Origin: Burkholderia pseudomultivorans
GTDB taxonomy: Bacteria; Pseudomonadota; Gammaproteobacteria; Burkholderiales; Burkholderiaceae
Length of the DNA: 64,000 nt
Direction: 5' to 3'
NCBI RefSeq assembly: GCF_902499075.1
Contig: NZ_CABVPP010000039.1
Location: 1 to 64,000, forward strand
Shown here: positions 29,726 through 39,058 of the stretch, in pieces
Layout: each line of letters begins with the position of its first letter
Numbering within the stretch: the stretch's first letter is position 1
Position numbers and translations under genes: made by a program
Notes under the pieces: generated by a model
The model's input: only the letters and a program-made list of their open reading frames with translations
What the model was told of the DNA's origin: nothing
The model's database searches: none

Positions 29726-30223
29726 GTGGCGTATCTATTCTTCGCCGGAATTTTCCTGGTATGGACTTCCTTCGTCGGAATTAGTGATATTCGATTTCGA
29801 CGTATTCGGAATTCGCTTGTCGTAATGGGCTTGATAGGCGCATTCGTGAGCGAAGCTTTGCATGGAAATCCGTTCGGGACATCCATAACTCAAGCGCTGA
29901 TCGGTATGTCCGTCGGCTTGATTTGCTTTTCCCCCTTCTTCGTGTTGCGCGTAATGGGCGCAGCCGACGTCAAGGTGTTTGCTGTGCTCGGCGCATGGTG
30001 TGGTGCGCAAGTGTTGTTATGGTTCTGGGTGGTTGCGAGCCTCGCCGCGGGGTTGCACGCACTTTGGCTGATGCTCCTGTCGCGGACATCGATTGTTGCG
30101 CTTTGCAGGCGTGGCACGCCCGCGATGACGCTCGGCGGTCGCCGGGCTACGCCATATGGAGCGTTTCTCGTACTGCCTGCTGCAGTATGGCTTCTGCATC
30201 TTATGTTTGCGAGGGGAGTGTAA
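29726..30223 (+). CDS. tadV: Prepilin peptidase TadV/CpaA (A24 family)
   Basis: 165 residues, GTG start. The two catalytic aspartates of the type IV prepilin peptidase family are Asp21 (VGISDIRFRRIRNSL) and Asp81 in the GxxD motif (RVMGAADVKVF). Several membrane segments span the protein. It lacks the N-terminal methylase region, as expected for the short Tad type. It should cleave Flp and the TadE/TadG pseudopilins. Its stop overlaps the tadE start (TAATG). Confidence 0.9.
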   Translation: MAYLFFAGIFLVWTSFVGISDIRFRRIRNSLVVMGLIGAFVSEALHGNPFGTSITQALIGMSVGLICFSPFFVLRVMGAADVKVFAVLGAWCGAQVLLWFWVVASLAAGLHALWLMLLSRTSIVALCRRGTPAMTLGGRRATPYGAFLVLPAAVWLLHLMFARGV

Positions 30224-30750
30224 TGGCTCGATGGCAGAAAGCCCGCCAATCGTGCAAACGGCGACGGCAGCGGGGGGTAGCGGCGATCGAGTTCGTATTC
30301 GTGTTTCCGCTGTTCTTCTTGGTTTTTTATGCGATTGTCACGTTCGGGATGATTTTCCTCATCAAACAGAACCTGACATTTGCCGCATCCGAAGGTGCGC
30401 GCGCCGCATTGAATTACACGTCGTCGCCGTGTGACCGGTTGAAAGCGGCGGCTGCGACTGCATGCACGGCGGTCAACGGTGGCAACACGCCCTGGGGGAA
30501 TTTCGCAACAGTTGCGACGCAGGTGGCCGGCGGATCGACATCGGCCGTAAATTGTGACTCGTCGTTTACGCCGTCGTCGCCGGATTCCTGCAGCACAGCG
30601 TTCACGTCGTCGTCCGCATCCCCGTTCAACGTGGTCGTGACGATGACATACTCGTACGCAGACAAACCGTTGATCCCATGGCTATTTATCGTCCCGGCGC
30701 CTAAGTTGCAAAGCAGTGCGACAGTGCAGATTTCGCCGAACATGCTTTGA
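30223..30750 (+). CDS. tadE: TadE-like pseudopilin
   Basis: 175 residues starting inside the tadV stop codon; a longer open frame to 29923 only overlaps tadV. After a strongly basic start (KARQSCKRRRQRG) comes the TadE motif GVAAIEFVFVFPLFFLVFYAI, a prepilin-like helix with Glu at +5 of the putative mature form. The Ser/Thr-rich periplasmic part has several cysteines. TadE-type minor pilins are needed for Flp pilus assembly. Translational coupling to tadV is likely. Confidence 0.88.
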   Translation: MARWQKARQSCKRRRQRGVAAIEFVFVFPLFFLVFYAIVTFGMIFLIKQNLTFAASEGARAALNYTSSPCDRLKAAAATACTAVNGGNTPWGNFATVATQVAGGSTSAVNCDSSFTPSSPDSCSTAFTSSSASPFNVVVTMTYSYADKPLIPWLFIVPAPKLQSSATVQISPNML

Positions 30751-30831
30751 CGGGGGCGAACTCTTTATATGAAAGCAGTCTTTGGGTCGTATCCACGCTC
30801 CAGAACCTGATTCCGGCATTCCAATATCAAC

Positions 30832-31767
30832 ATGGCCAACAATCTGACAAAAATCGTCGCGGGGTTGCTGATTGCGATCGCTATTCTGCTCGGACTCTAT
30901 GCGTGGATGCTCGGACGTAACACGCCACATTCCGCGCCGGCACCGCAGGCCGTTGCCGTAAACCCGGTGCCCGTCGTGATCGCCACGCGCACGCTGCCAG
31001 TCGGTCAACCGATCGCTGCCGACGCATTGAAGATCCAACCGATCGCACCGGCACCGGCTGGCGCATTTACAGATCCGGCCGCACTGATTGGCCGGGTTCC
31101 CGCGAGAGATATTCCCGCATCGGCACCAGTCGTCTCGGACGCGCTGGTCTCGGGGCTCGCCGAGGATGTCCAACCGGGCGAACGTGCAATTGCCGTTCGC
31201 GTCGACGAAACCAACGCTGTCGGCAACCGGCTGCGCCCAGGCAACTTCGTGGACGTGTTTCTGAACCTGAAGCGCGAAGGTAACTCGATGCTCGACGGTG
31301 AGGTCTCGCAGACGCAAGCGCGACTCTTGATGTCGAGGGTGCGTGTGCTCTCGTTCGGCGATGCGACGCCGGATCGCGACAGCGGCAACAACACGAACGG
31401 CAGTAACGGTCAGCCGAGCGGCGTGCGTATCGCTGTGCTCGCAGTGCCGACCGCACAGGTCGATGCGTTGACGCTCGGCGAGTCGAGCGGCCGCCTGACG
31501 CTGGCGTTGCGCAATCCGCGCGATGACGAGCTTGCGATGCAGACAGTCGCCGTGCGCACGGATAACAAACTGTCGCCGTCGGCGCTTGCCGCGGCCGGTG
31601 TGTCGCTGCAGCAACTGTCCGGCACGCCGAAAAGCGCCGTGGCCAACGTGAACGTGCCGCCGTTGCCGTCCCGTCTGCCGCCGGCAGTGCGGACGGGCGG
31701 GGGAAGTGGTAGCGGCAGCAGCATCGAAGTGATCCGTGGCGGCCGGTCGGAAACGGTTGCGTACTGA
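30832..31767 (+). CDS. cpaB: Flp pilus assembly protein CpaB/RcpC
   Basis: 311 residues. One N-terminal membrane helix (VAGLLIAIAILLGLYAWML) is followed by the SAF domain (PVVIATRTLPVGQPIAADALKIQPI). The RcpC/CpaB core contains RAIAVRVDETNAVGNRLRPGNFVDVFLNL. CpaB is a periplasmic partner of the secretin in Tad systems. An 81-base gap after tadE holds no terminator. A Gly/Ser-rich C-terminal tail precedes the secretin gene. Confidence 0.9.
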   Translation: MANNLTKIVAGLLIAIAILLGLYAWMLGRNTPHSAPAPQAVAVNPVPVVIATRTLPVGQPIAADALKIQPIAPAPAGAFTDPAALIGRVPARDIPASAPVVSDALVSGLAEDVQPGERAIAVRVDETNAVGNRLRPGNFVDVFLNLKREGNSMLDGEVSQTQARLLMSRVRVLSFGDATPDRDSGNNTNGSNGQPSGVRIAVLAVPTAQVDALTLGESSGRLTLALRNPRDDELAMQTVAVRTDNKLSPSALAAAGVSLQQLSGTPKSAVANVNVPPLPSRLPPAVRTGGGSGSGSSIEVIRGGRSETVAY

Positions 31768-31831
31768 ACGAAATCGATGGCCATCGATATCAGCGACGAC
31801 AAGTAAAGGCCGTGCGGCGGCTTACCAAACA

Positions 31832-33163
31832 ATGAAAAACACACTGATTGCATTCGCAATTGCTATCTGCACCATGACATTCGCATCGCTTGCGAGCGCG
31901 AGTGGCACGATCGAACTCGCAGTCGGCGCACAGCGGCAGATTTCGGCGGGCCATACGCTGCAGCGTGTCGCCGTTGGCGATCCGGCGATCGCTGACGTAT
32001 TGATCATGAAAGGCAGTCGCTCCGGCTCCGTGTTGCTGACCGCGAAAGCACCGGGCGCAACGAATGTGATGCTTTGGGAGCGCGGCCGAGATGAGCCGAC
32101 GGTCTGGAGCGTCGAGGTTGTCGACGCGGCAGCCCACGCGGTCCTCGACGATTCCACGCCGCATGTGAACGCATATGGCGGAACGGCGGTGCTGCGGGGA
32201 ACGTCTGCATCGCTCGATGCACACGAACGTGCAGTCGCAGTGGGAAAGAACATGGCCGGGAAAGGCACGGTGATCGACCGCTCGACACTCGCTGGCAAGA
32301 ATGTCGTACAGGTGGATGTGCGCGTGGTCGAATTCAGCCGCTCGGTGCTCAAGCAGGTCGGTTTCAATTTCTTTAAGCAGAGCAACGGATTCTCGTTCGG
32401 TTCGTTCTCGCCGGGCGGCGTGCAGTCGTATGGCGGTGGATCTGGTCCAGGTACGGCGGGATACATCCCGACGCTCGGCTCGCCTGTTGCATCCGCGTTC
32501 AACCTTGTCGTGAACGCCGCAGGACACGGCATCTTCGGCGATCTGTCGCTGCTCGAAGCGAACAATCTCGCACGCGTGCTTGCCGAGCCGACGCTCGTCG
32601 CGCTGTCGGGTCAAAGCGCGAGTTTCCTCGCAGGCGGCGAGATTCCGGTGCCGTCGCCGCAAGGGCTCGGTTCGACTGCGATTCAGTGGAAGCAATACGG
32701 TGTCGGACTTTCGCTGACCCCGACTGTATTGAGTCCGCAGCGAATTGCGCTGAAGGTCGCGCCGGAGTCGAGCCAGCTCGACTTCGTGAACAGCGTGACG
32801 ATCAGCGGTGTCGCGGTACCCGGGATCACGACCCGCCGTGCCGATACGACGGTCGAACTCGGCGACGGCGAAAGCTTCGTGATCGGTGGTCTGATCGACC
32901 GTCAGACGATGTCGAACGTCAGCAAGGTACCGCTGCTCGGCGACCTGCCGATCATCGGCACGTTTTTCAAGAATTTGAACTACCAGCAGAACGACAAGGA
33001 ATTGCTGATCATCGTGACGCCGCATCTCGTGGCGCCGATCGCGAAGGGCGCGGCATTGCCGGCAACACCCGGCGAACTGTCGGAGCAGCGTGACGGGCCG
33101 GTCTGGCGATCGTATCTGGGTGGTGTGGCGTCGCCCGACGCCGCGCCGGGATTTTCGAAATGA
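31832..33163 (+). CDS. cpaC: Tad secretin CpaC/RcpA
   Basis: 443 residues from the ATG at 31832, which begins a clear signal peptide (MKNTLIAFAIAICTMTFASLASA); an upstream in-frame start at 31736 would bury it. N-terminal pilus-formation/BON-like region (IELAVGAQRQISAGHTLQRVAVGDPAIADV), then the secretin domain with LARVLAEPTLVALSGQSASFLAGGEIPVP and GESFVIGGLIDRQTMSNVSKVPLLGDLPIIGTLF-like end motif. It forms the outer-membrane gate of the Flp pilus. Confidence 0.94.
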   Translation: MKNTLIAFAIAICTMTFASLASASGTIELAVGAQRQISAGHTLQRVAVGDPAIADVLIMKGSRSGSVLLTAKAPGATNVMLWERGRDEPTVWSVEVVDAAAHAVLDDSTPHVNAYGGTAVLRGTSASLDAHERAVAVGKNMAGKGTVIDRSTLAGKNVVQVDVRVVEFSRSVLKQVGFNFFKQSNGFSFGSFSPGGVQSYGGGSGPGTAGYIPTLGSPVASAFNLVVNAAGHGIFGDLSLLEANNLARVLAEPTLVALSGQSASFLAGGEIPVPSPQGLGSTAIQWKQYGVGLSLTPTVLSPQRIALKVAPESSQLDFVNSVTISGVAVPGITTRRADTTVELGDGESFVIGGLIDRQTMSNVSKVPLLGDLPIIGTFFKNLNYQQNDKELLIIVTPHLVAPIAKGAALPATPGELSEQRDGPVWRSYLGGVASPDAAPGFSK

Positions 33164-33223
33164 ATGCGAAGCATTGCGCATGGCGGCGCACCGCTACGCC
33201 TTGCGTAATCGGGGGTGTTCGAC

Positions 33224-34498
33224 ATGAATGCACGAACCCAATCATTGTGTGAACCCGCCGTGACCGACTATTTCGTTTGCGCGTCGTCGAAGGAGGCGCA
33301 CGTCCGCTGGCTCGCCGATACGCTCGTGTCGGCCGGTGCGGTCGAGGCTGCCTCGCTCGAACCGGGCGTGCTCGCCCAGCGCATCACGGGCATCAATCCG
33401 GCGCTGGTGTTCATCGATTTCTCGGAAGGCAGCGAAGCGGCGAGCGTGGCCGCCGCCATGGTGCGTGCCGCCCATCCGGGGCTGCCGATCGTTGCGCTCG
33501 GCTCGCTCGCACAGCCGGAGAGCACGCTTGCCGCGCTGCGCGCCGGCGTGCGCGATTTCATCGATGTGTCGGCGCCGGCCGAAGAAGCGCTACGGACGAC
33601 ACGGGGCTTGCTCGCGAACGTCGGCGAGCCGGCCAGCCGACACGGCAAGGTCGTTGCGTTGCTGGGGGCGCGCGCCGGGATGGGCGTGAGTACACTCGCG
33701 GCGAATCTCGCCGTCTGGCTGCAGAAGCGCGCGCTCGGCCCGGGCGCGGCTGCTGCCGACGGCGGCAGCGTGCCGGCGGGGCGCCAGACCGCGCTCGTCG
33801 ATCTGGGGCTGCCTGCCGGCGATGCCACGCTGTTCCTGAATACGCGCTGCGAATTCCATTTCGTCGACGCAGTTCAAAATCTGCGCCGCATCGATCGCAC
33901 GTTCGTGAATACCGCACTGACCCGACACCAGAGCGGCGTCGCGTTGACGACGCTGCCACCCGATCTCGGCGGCTTGCGCGAGGTGTCGTATGCATCGTGT
34001 ATCGGTCTGCTGAACCGGTTTCGCGCATTCTTCGACCAGCAGGTCGTCGACCTCGGCGGGTTTTCGAACCGCGAGTTCGTGACGCAGATTGCCGCTTCTG
34101 CCGACGAAGCGTGGCTCGTCTGCGATCAGGGTGTCGCGTCGATCGTATCCGCGGCCGACCTGGTTACCGGGCTGCGCGATGCCGGCATCGACACCGATCG
34201 TGTAAAGCTCGTCGTCAACCAGTACGACGCCGATCTCAACCTGATGCCCGGGCAAATCGCCGAGCGTCTCGGGCTGTCGCTGGTCGGTACGCTGCCGGCG
34301 CGTCGCGTTGCGATCGGCCAGGCCGCGAATCAGGGGCGGCTGATCATCGATGTGGCGGAACGCGATCCGTATGTGCGGGCGCTCGAGTCGCTCGCCACGC
34401 GGTTGCCCGGTGTGTCGGGCATGGCGGGCACGTCGCGCGTCGCCCCGGGTTTGTCCGCACTGAAACGTTTCATTCAACCTTCGTCCAAGCGGTCGTAA
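33224..34498 (+). CDS. tadZ: Pilus assembly ATPase-like protein TadZ/CpaE
   Basis: 424 residues from the ATG at 33224 (GGGGG eight bases upstream); the GTG at 33215 is an alternative. N-terminal receiver-like domain (PALVFIDFSEGSEAASVAAAM, LRAGVRDFIDVSA), then a ParA/MinD-type domain with P-loop LLGARAGMGVSTLAANLA. The P-loop lacks the MinD signature lysine and the usual GKT lysine, as in divergent TadZ proteins. TadZ marks the polar site where the pilus machine assembles. It is followed four bases later by tadA. Confidence 0.9.
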   Translation: MNARTQSLCEPAVTDYFVCASSKEAHVRWLADTLVSAGAVEAASLEPGVLAQRITGINPALVFIDFSEGSEAASVAAAMVRAAHPGLPIVALGSLAQPESTLAALRAGVRDFIDVSAPAEEALRTTRGLLANVGEPASRHGKVVALLGARAGMGVSTLAANLAVWLQKRALGPGAAAADGGSVPAGRQTALVDLGLPAGDATLFLNTRCEFHFVDAVQNLRRIDRTFVNTALTRHQSGVALTTLPPDLGGLREVSYASCIGLLNRFRAFFDQQVVDLGGFSNREFVTQIAASADEAWLVCDQGVASIVSAADLVTGLRDAGIDTDRVKLVVNQYDADLNLMPGQIAERLGLSLVGTLPARRVAIGQAANQGRLIIDVAERDPYVRALESLATRLPGVSGMAGTSRVAPGLSALKRFIQPSSKRS

Positions 34499-34501
34499 GC
34501 G

Positions 34502-35854
34502 ATGGCACACGACATTCAATTCGCCGACGGCGCAGCGCCGTTCTCCCAGACGCAGCAATTCCACGACATCAAGAATGCCGCGCACGAGCATCTGCTGACG
34601 CGCATCGAGGAACTCGGCGCCGAGTTTGGCCGTTGGTCCCGCCAGGCGATCAACCAGTTCGTCGATCTGGAGGTCGACAGCTTCGTGCGCCTGCGCCGCA
34701 TCCCGCTCAACGAGAACGAGGTGCGCGCGATTGCCGAGGCGCTGACGAAGGAGCTTGCCGGTTTCGGGCCGATCGAGGATTTGCTGGCGGACCCGGCGGT
34801 CGAGGATATCCTGATCAACGGCTACAACGACGTGTACGTGTCGCGTCACGGCATTCTGTCCAAGCTGCCGATCCGGTTCACCGACAACGCGCATCTGCTG
34901 CGGATCGTGCGCCGGATCCTCGCGCCGATCGGCCGTCGTCTCGACGAGTCGAATCCGATGGTCGACGCTCGGTTGCCCGACGGTGGCCGCGTGAACGTCG
35001 TGATCGAACCCCTGTCGCTAGCCGGTCCGATCGTTTCGATCCGGAAATTCCGCAAGGATCCGTTGAAGCCGTCCGACCTGCTCGGCAACGGCACGTACAA
35101 CGAAGAAATCGGCGCGTTGCTGGAGGCGGCTGTCGAGGCACGCTGCAACGTGCTCGTGTCGGGCGGCACGAGTTCCGGCAAGACTTCGCTGCTCAACGCG
35201 CTCGCATTCCATATTCCCGAGGTCGAGCGTGTCGTGACGATCGAGGACACGGCCGAACTGTCGCTGAACCACCCGCACGTCGTGCGTCTGGAGAGCCGCC
35301 CGGGTGGCTTCGACGGAACGGGCGTCGTGACGATCCGAGACCTGTTGCGCAACACGCTGCGGATGCGGCCGGACCGGATCATCGTCGGCGAAGTGCGTGG
35401 CGGTGAGGTGCTCGAGATGCTTCAGGCGATGAACACGGGGCATGACGGATCGATGGGCACCGTGCACGCAAGCTCGCCGCGTGAATGTCTGTATCGCCTC
35501 GAGATGCTCGCAGGCTTTGCGGGTTTTCAAGGCACCGAGTCGAGCCTGCGTCGGCAGATCGCGAATGCGATCGACTTCATCGTGCAGATCGGGCGATTGT
35601 CGAATGGGCGGCGTCGCATTCTGTCGATTACCGAAGTGACCGGCCTGTCCGACAACATCATCGCGACGCAGGAACTCTATCGCTACGAAGCGCGCGTGAC
35701 GCCGGAAGGCGAGGAGATCGATCACTGGGAGTCGCTCGGGATCCATCCGCATTCGCCGAAGCTCGTGCGTTTCCGTCAGGCGCTGGCGAATACCGGATTT
35801 GGCGGTGGTGGCTTCGGCGGAAGCTTCGGTCGAGGCGGAGGCTTCAATGTATAG
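34502..35854 (+). CDS. tadA: Pilus secretion ATPase TadA/CpaF
   Basis: 450 residues. It is a GspE/VirB11-type ATPase: N-terminal helical domain, then SRHGILSKLPIRFTDNAHLL, Walker A GGTSSGKTSLLN near residue 220, Asp box TIEDTAELSL, Walker B RPDRIIVGEVRGGEVLEML and His box TGHDGSMGTVHASS. The C-terminus is Gly-rich (GGGGFGGSFGRGGGFNV). It powers Flp polymerisation at the inner membrane. Its end overlaps tadB by eight bases. Confidence 0.96.
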   Translation: MAHDIQFADGAAPFSQTQQFHDIKNAAHEHLLTRIEELGAEFGRWSRQAINQFVDLEVDSFVRLRRIPLNENEVRAIAEALTKELAGFGPIEDLLADPAVEDILINGYNDVYVSRHGILSKLPIRFTDNAHLLRIVRRILAPIGRRLDESNPMVDARLPDGGRVNVVIEPLSLAGPIVSIRKFRKDPLKPSDLLGNGTYNEEIGALLEAAVEARCNVLVSGGTSSGKTSLLNALAFHIPEVERVVTIEDTAELSLNHPHVVRLESRPGGFDGTGVVTIRDLLRNTLRMRPDRIIVGEVRGGEVLEMLQAMNTGHDGSMGTVHASSPRECLYRLEMLAGFAGFQGTESSLRRQIANAIDFIVQIGRLSNGRRRILSITEVTGLSDNIIATQELYRYEARVTPEGEEIDHWESLGIHPHSPKLVRFRQALANTGFGGGGFGGSFGRGGGFNV

Positions 35855-36842
35855 CCCGATGATCTGGGCGCTCGTGGTCGCGATGTTGTGCGTGGCCTCG
35901 GCACTCATGTTGTGGCGACACGCAGAGACGCGGCGCGTGCGAGCCGATGCAAAGCGATTTATCGACAGCCGGGTTGAACCCGGTGTACGCGCGCCGGTGT
36001 CGGCCCCGCGCCCGGCCGCCCCCGGTGGCGCACGTACAGTGCAACTGTCCGGCGATGGTTCTCGGAGTGTGATGTCGGGTGCATTCTGGGTGCATTGGTA
36101 TGCCGTGACTGCCGAATACCTTGGCAACCTCGTTAGCCGTGCGGGCATTGAAGGCGCGCGCGGAAAATCGATTGCCGCGCTTGTCGTACTCGTTGCAATT
36201 GCGGCAATCGCAGGCAGTCGTGGCGGCGTGCTGGCGTGTTTTGCGGCGCTTGCGTGCGGGAGTGCGATATTCGGCGTCTGGCTCGCGTCGCGAATCCAGC
36301 GGCGGCGGCTGAAAATCGTTCGACAGATCCCGTCGTTTCTCGACGGAATCGTGCGACTGGTGACGCTCGGTAACAGCGTGCCGGCCGCATTCCAGGCTGC
36401 GCTACTAACGACAGAAGAGCCGCTGCGAGGCTGCCTCGATCATGTATCCCGGATGCTGCGCACTGGTGTCGAGATCGATCGGGCGATGCTTCATATCGCG
36501 AAAATTTACCGGACCGAAGAGTTCGAACTCCTCGGGTCGGTGCTGCGGCTGTCAGTCAAATATGGCGGTCGTGCGGACGTGATGCTGGAACGTATGGCCA
36601 TTTTCATGCGGGACCTCGAGCAGGCGGAGCGTGAGTTGACCGCGATGTCGGCGGAGACCCGGCTGTCGGCGTTCGTACTCGTGATGCTGCCGGTCGCGAT
36701 CGGCAGCTTTGTCGTCATGACAAATCCGACATATCTGCAAGGAATGTGGAACGATTCGTTTGGACGATTGCTGCTTATGTTTGCGTTCCTGATGCAGTTG
36801 GCAGGTAGCGTGTGGCTGTATCGAATGGCTCGACTCAGGTGA
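35847..36842 (+). CDS. tadB: Inner-membrane platform protein TadB
   Basis: 331 residues from the ATG at 35847, overlapping the tadA stop. One N-terminal helix, two mid membrane segments (IAALVVLVAIAAIAGS and CFAALACGSAIFGVWLAS), then the T2SF (GspF-like) domain (QIPSFLDGIVRLVTLGNSVPAAF) and two C-terminal helices. TadB with TadC forms the platform on which TadA acts. Confidence 0.92.
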   Translation: MYSPMIWALVVAMLCVASALMLWRHAETRRVRADAKRFIDSRVEPGVRAPVSAPRPAAPGGARTVQLSGDGSRSVMSGAFWVHWYAVTAEYLGNLVSRAGIEGARGKSIAALVVLVAIAAIAGSRGGVLACFAALACGSAIFGVWLASRIQRRRLKIVRQIPSFLDGIVRLVTLGNSVPAAFQAALLTTEEPLRGCLDHVSRMLRTGVEIDRAMLHIAKIYRTEEFELLGSVLRLSVKYGGRADVMLERMAIFMRDLEQAERELTAMSAETRLSAFVLVMLPVAIGSFVVMTNPTYLQGMWNDSFGRLLLMFAFLMQLAGSVWLYRMARLR

Positions 36843-36846
36843 TGCG

Positions 36847-37842
36847 ATGACTGCAACTCATATTGGATCGATCGCTTTGGCACTTGGTGCACTCGGCGTG
36901 CTGTTGTTCGGGATAGCTGCGTTGCTGCGCGCGAGTGCTGCATCGCGTGCCGAGCGTGCGCTGGTTGACGCGCTCGATCGGCGCATGGCCGCGCTTGAGG
37001 CGGCCAAGGCCCGGCCGGTGTCGGATGGAGAAGCGGCTGCGAAGCCCGAGGCAAGCGGTAGTCGGCAGCGTGTTGAGCGTCTGCTCGAACGGCTTTCCGC
37101 GACGGGGATGCGATGGCTCGATACCGGGTTCGGCAAACATGTCGTAGCGGACGAGGATCGTCGTCTGCTCGAACAATGTGGCTATGTTGATGCGCGTTCG
37201 CGCGGATTGTTTCTGAGCGCGCGGATCGCATGTGGAATCGTGCTGCCGCTGCTGTTTGCAATAGTCGCCAGTGGCCGGATGAAAGGCGGTTATTGGTTGA
37301 TCGGAATGTTTGTCGCATTCGGGCTTGGCTTCATGCTGCCGAAGCTGTATGTGCAACGCCGTGCTTCCTCTCGACGGCAGAGCGTCGACGATGAATTACC
37401 GCTGTTCGTCGACATGCTGCGCTTGTTGCAGGGTGTCGGACTGTCGCTCGACCAAAGCTTGCAGGTCGTGACGAACGATTTTCGCGGAATGATGCCGGTG
37501 CTGTCGACAGAAGTCGGGATCGCGCAGCGTCAGTTCGTGGCGGGCCGTACGCGCGAGCAGTCGATGCAGCGGTTATCGGGCGGTTTCGATAACGAGGATT
37601 TGCGTGCGATCGTGCGGTTGATGGTCCAGGTCGACAAGCATGGCGGTGCGGTGCAGGAGCCCCTCAAGCAGTTCGGCGACCGGTTGCGCGAGACGCGTCG
37701 TTCGATGCTTCGCGAGCGGATCGGCCGGCTGACGGTGAAGATGACGGGGGTGATGGTGCTGACGTTGTTGCCTGCGTTGCTGATTGTGACAGCCGGACCA
37801 GGATTCCTGGCAGTGACACGTGCGCTCGCGACGCATCATTGA
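36847..37842 (+). CDS. tadC: Inner-membrane platform protein TadC
   Basis: 331 residues, four bases after tadB. N-terminal helix (IALALGALGVLLFGIAALLRA), a basic/Ala-rich cytoplasmic stretch, two central membrane segments, then the T2SF domain (VDDELPLFVDMLRLLQGVGLSLDQSLQVV) and a C-terminal helix (MTGVMVLTLLPALLIVTAG). It is the partner of TadB. Confidence 0.92.
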   Translation: MTATHIGSIALALGALGVLLFGIAALLRASAASRAERALVDALDRRMAALEAAKARPVSDGEAAAKPEASGSRQRVERLLERLSATGMRWLDTGFGKHVVADEDRRLLEQCGYVDARSRGLFLSARIACGIVLPLLFAIVASGRMKGGYWLIGMFVAFGLGFMLPKLYVQRRASSRRQSVDDELPLFVDMLRLLQGVGLSLDQSLQVVTNDFRGMMPVLSTEVGIAQRQFVAGRTREQSMQRLSGGFDNEDLRAIVRLMVQVDKHGGAVQEPLKQFGDRLRETRRSMLRERIGRLTVKMTGVMVLTLLPALLIVTAGPGFLAVTRALATHH

Positions 37843-37860
37843 CGGTTGGAAGGAAAGGCG

Positions 37861-38703
37861 ATGAAGCTGATCAGCGGAATGGTAGGGCGCGCGAGTATGA
37901 CGATGGCAGTGCTCCTGCTCGGCGCATGCGCGACCAAGGACGGCGGGTATGGTGTTAGCGCTCAGGCAGAGCGGGCGGCCCTGATTCAAGCGGCCGATCA
38001 GAAGCAGTCGGTGCCGGATACGCCGGCGATGTATCTGAGCTTGATCCAGCGGATGCAGGCGCAGGGACTTTACTATGCGTCGCTTGCACATATCGACGCG
38101 TATGACAAGGCATACGGCGTGTCGCCGGATACGGTTCTGCTACGTGCGGACGCACTGCGGATGACCGAACAGCCAGTTGCCAGTGCGGCCGCGTATACGC
38201 AATTGCTGAAGACACCGCTCGCCTCGCGTGGGTATCGCGGGCTTGGGTTGATTGCTGGCGCGGCCGGCGATTTCGGCCGCGCCGCTCAGGCGCTGGCCCA
38301 AGCGTCAGAGCTTGCGCCAACCGATGCGTCGTTGTTGTCCGATCTCGCCTATGCGAGGTTGCGCAATGGCGACATCGTCGGCGCGCGCGTACCGCTGATG
38401 AAGGCGGCCGAGCTGGATCAACGCAATCCGAAGATCGTCAGCAACCTTGCGCTATACCTGCTCGCGGCGGGGCGTTCGCAAGATGCGCAGCGATTGATGA
38501 ATCAGCAGCATTTGCAGGCAGATATCCGAAAGGACATCAGCAGCGATGCCATGAAGGTTGCAACCGCGGTGCGTGCGCAGCAACGTGCGGTTGCGGCGCC
38601 GCCGGTGGTATCGCGACATGGCGTGAATTCTGCGATTACGCCAATGGCGAACAATTTTGGCTACGATCAGACCGTGCCGTTGCTGCAACGGTTTGCACAA
38701 TGA
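37861..38703 (+). CDS. tadD: TPR lipoprotein TadD
   Basis: 280 residues from the ATG at 37861 with AAGGAAAGG upstream. Signal peptide with lipobox LLLGAC; TPR-type helical pairs follow (about 80-220: ASLAHIDAYDKAYGVSPDTVLLRADALR, LGLIAGAAGDFGRAAQALAQASELAPTDASLL). TadD proteins are outer-membrane-anchored pilotins for Tad pilus assembly. The start of the next gene overlaps its stop (ATGA). Confidence 0.9.
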   Translation: MKLISGMVGRASMTMAVLLLGACATKDGGYGVSAQAERAALIQAADQKQSVPDTPAMYLSLIQRMQAQGLYYASLAHIDAYDKAYGVSPDTVLLRADALRMTEQPVASAAAYTQLLKTPLASRGYRGLGLIAGAAGDFGRAAQALAQASELAPTDASLLSDLAYARLRNGDIVGARVPLMKAAELDQRNPKIVSNLALYLLAAGRSQDAQRLMNQQHLQADIRKDISSDAMKVATAVRAQQRAVAAPPVVSRHGVNSAITPMANNFGYDQTVPLLQRFAQ

Positions 38704-39053
38704 ATAGACAGGCGGGAAGCGACATGAACAACAACAAACATCATCGAAACATGCGTGCAGGTCGAATCGTGGTGCTGGGTGCGATGGTATGCACGGCAAT
38801 GGGCGCCGCCGCCGCATATGGGCAACAGGCTGCGCCGCCGATTACATCGGATATCGGTCGCTCGACAAAAGAATGGCTGTCGATGCAGCGCGACAACCGC
38901 GCGGCGGCGCCGACCCAACCGATGCTGGGGGACGTTGCAACACTCGTCTATCAACGTTACCTGGACTCATTCAAGAACAAGATTCCGGAGTCGATGGGTT
39001 CACAGATTGGTTCTGCTAACAGCACGTCTGGTGGCGGGCAGGGTGCGCAGTAG
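38700..39053 (+). CDS. DUF3613 protein of the Tad locus
   Basis: 117 residues from an ATG overlapping the tadD stop; an in-frame ATG at 38724 with GGGAAG upstream is an equally possible start. A signal peptide (RIVVLGAMVCTAMGAAAAYG) precedes a short mature region with the DUF3613 pattern ITSDIGRSTKEWLSMQRDNRAAAPTQPMLGD and a YQRYLDSFKNKIPE segment. Such proteins occur in betaproteobacterial Tad clusters; their role is unknown. It is likely periplasmic. Confidence 0.8.
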   Translation: MNRQAGSDMNNNKHHRNMRAGRIVVLGAMVCTAMGAAAAYGQQAAPPITSDIGRSTKEWLSMQRDNRAAAPTQPMLGDVATLVYQRYLDSFKNKIPESMGSQIGSANSTSGGGQGAQ

Positions 39054-39058
39054 GTGAG

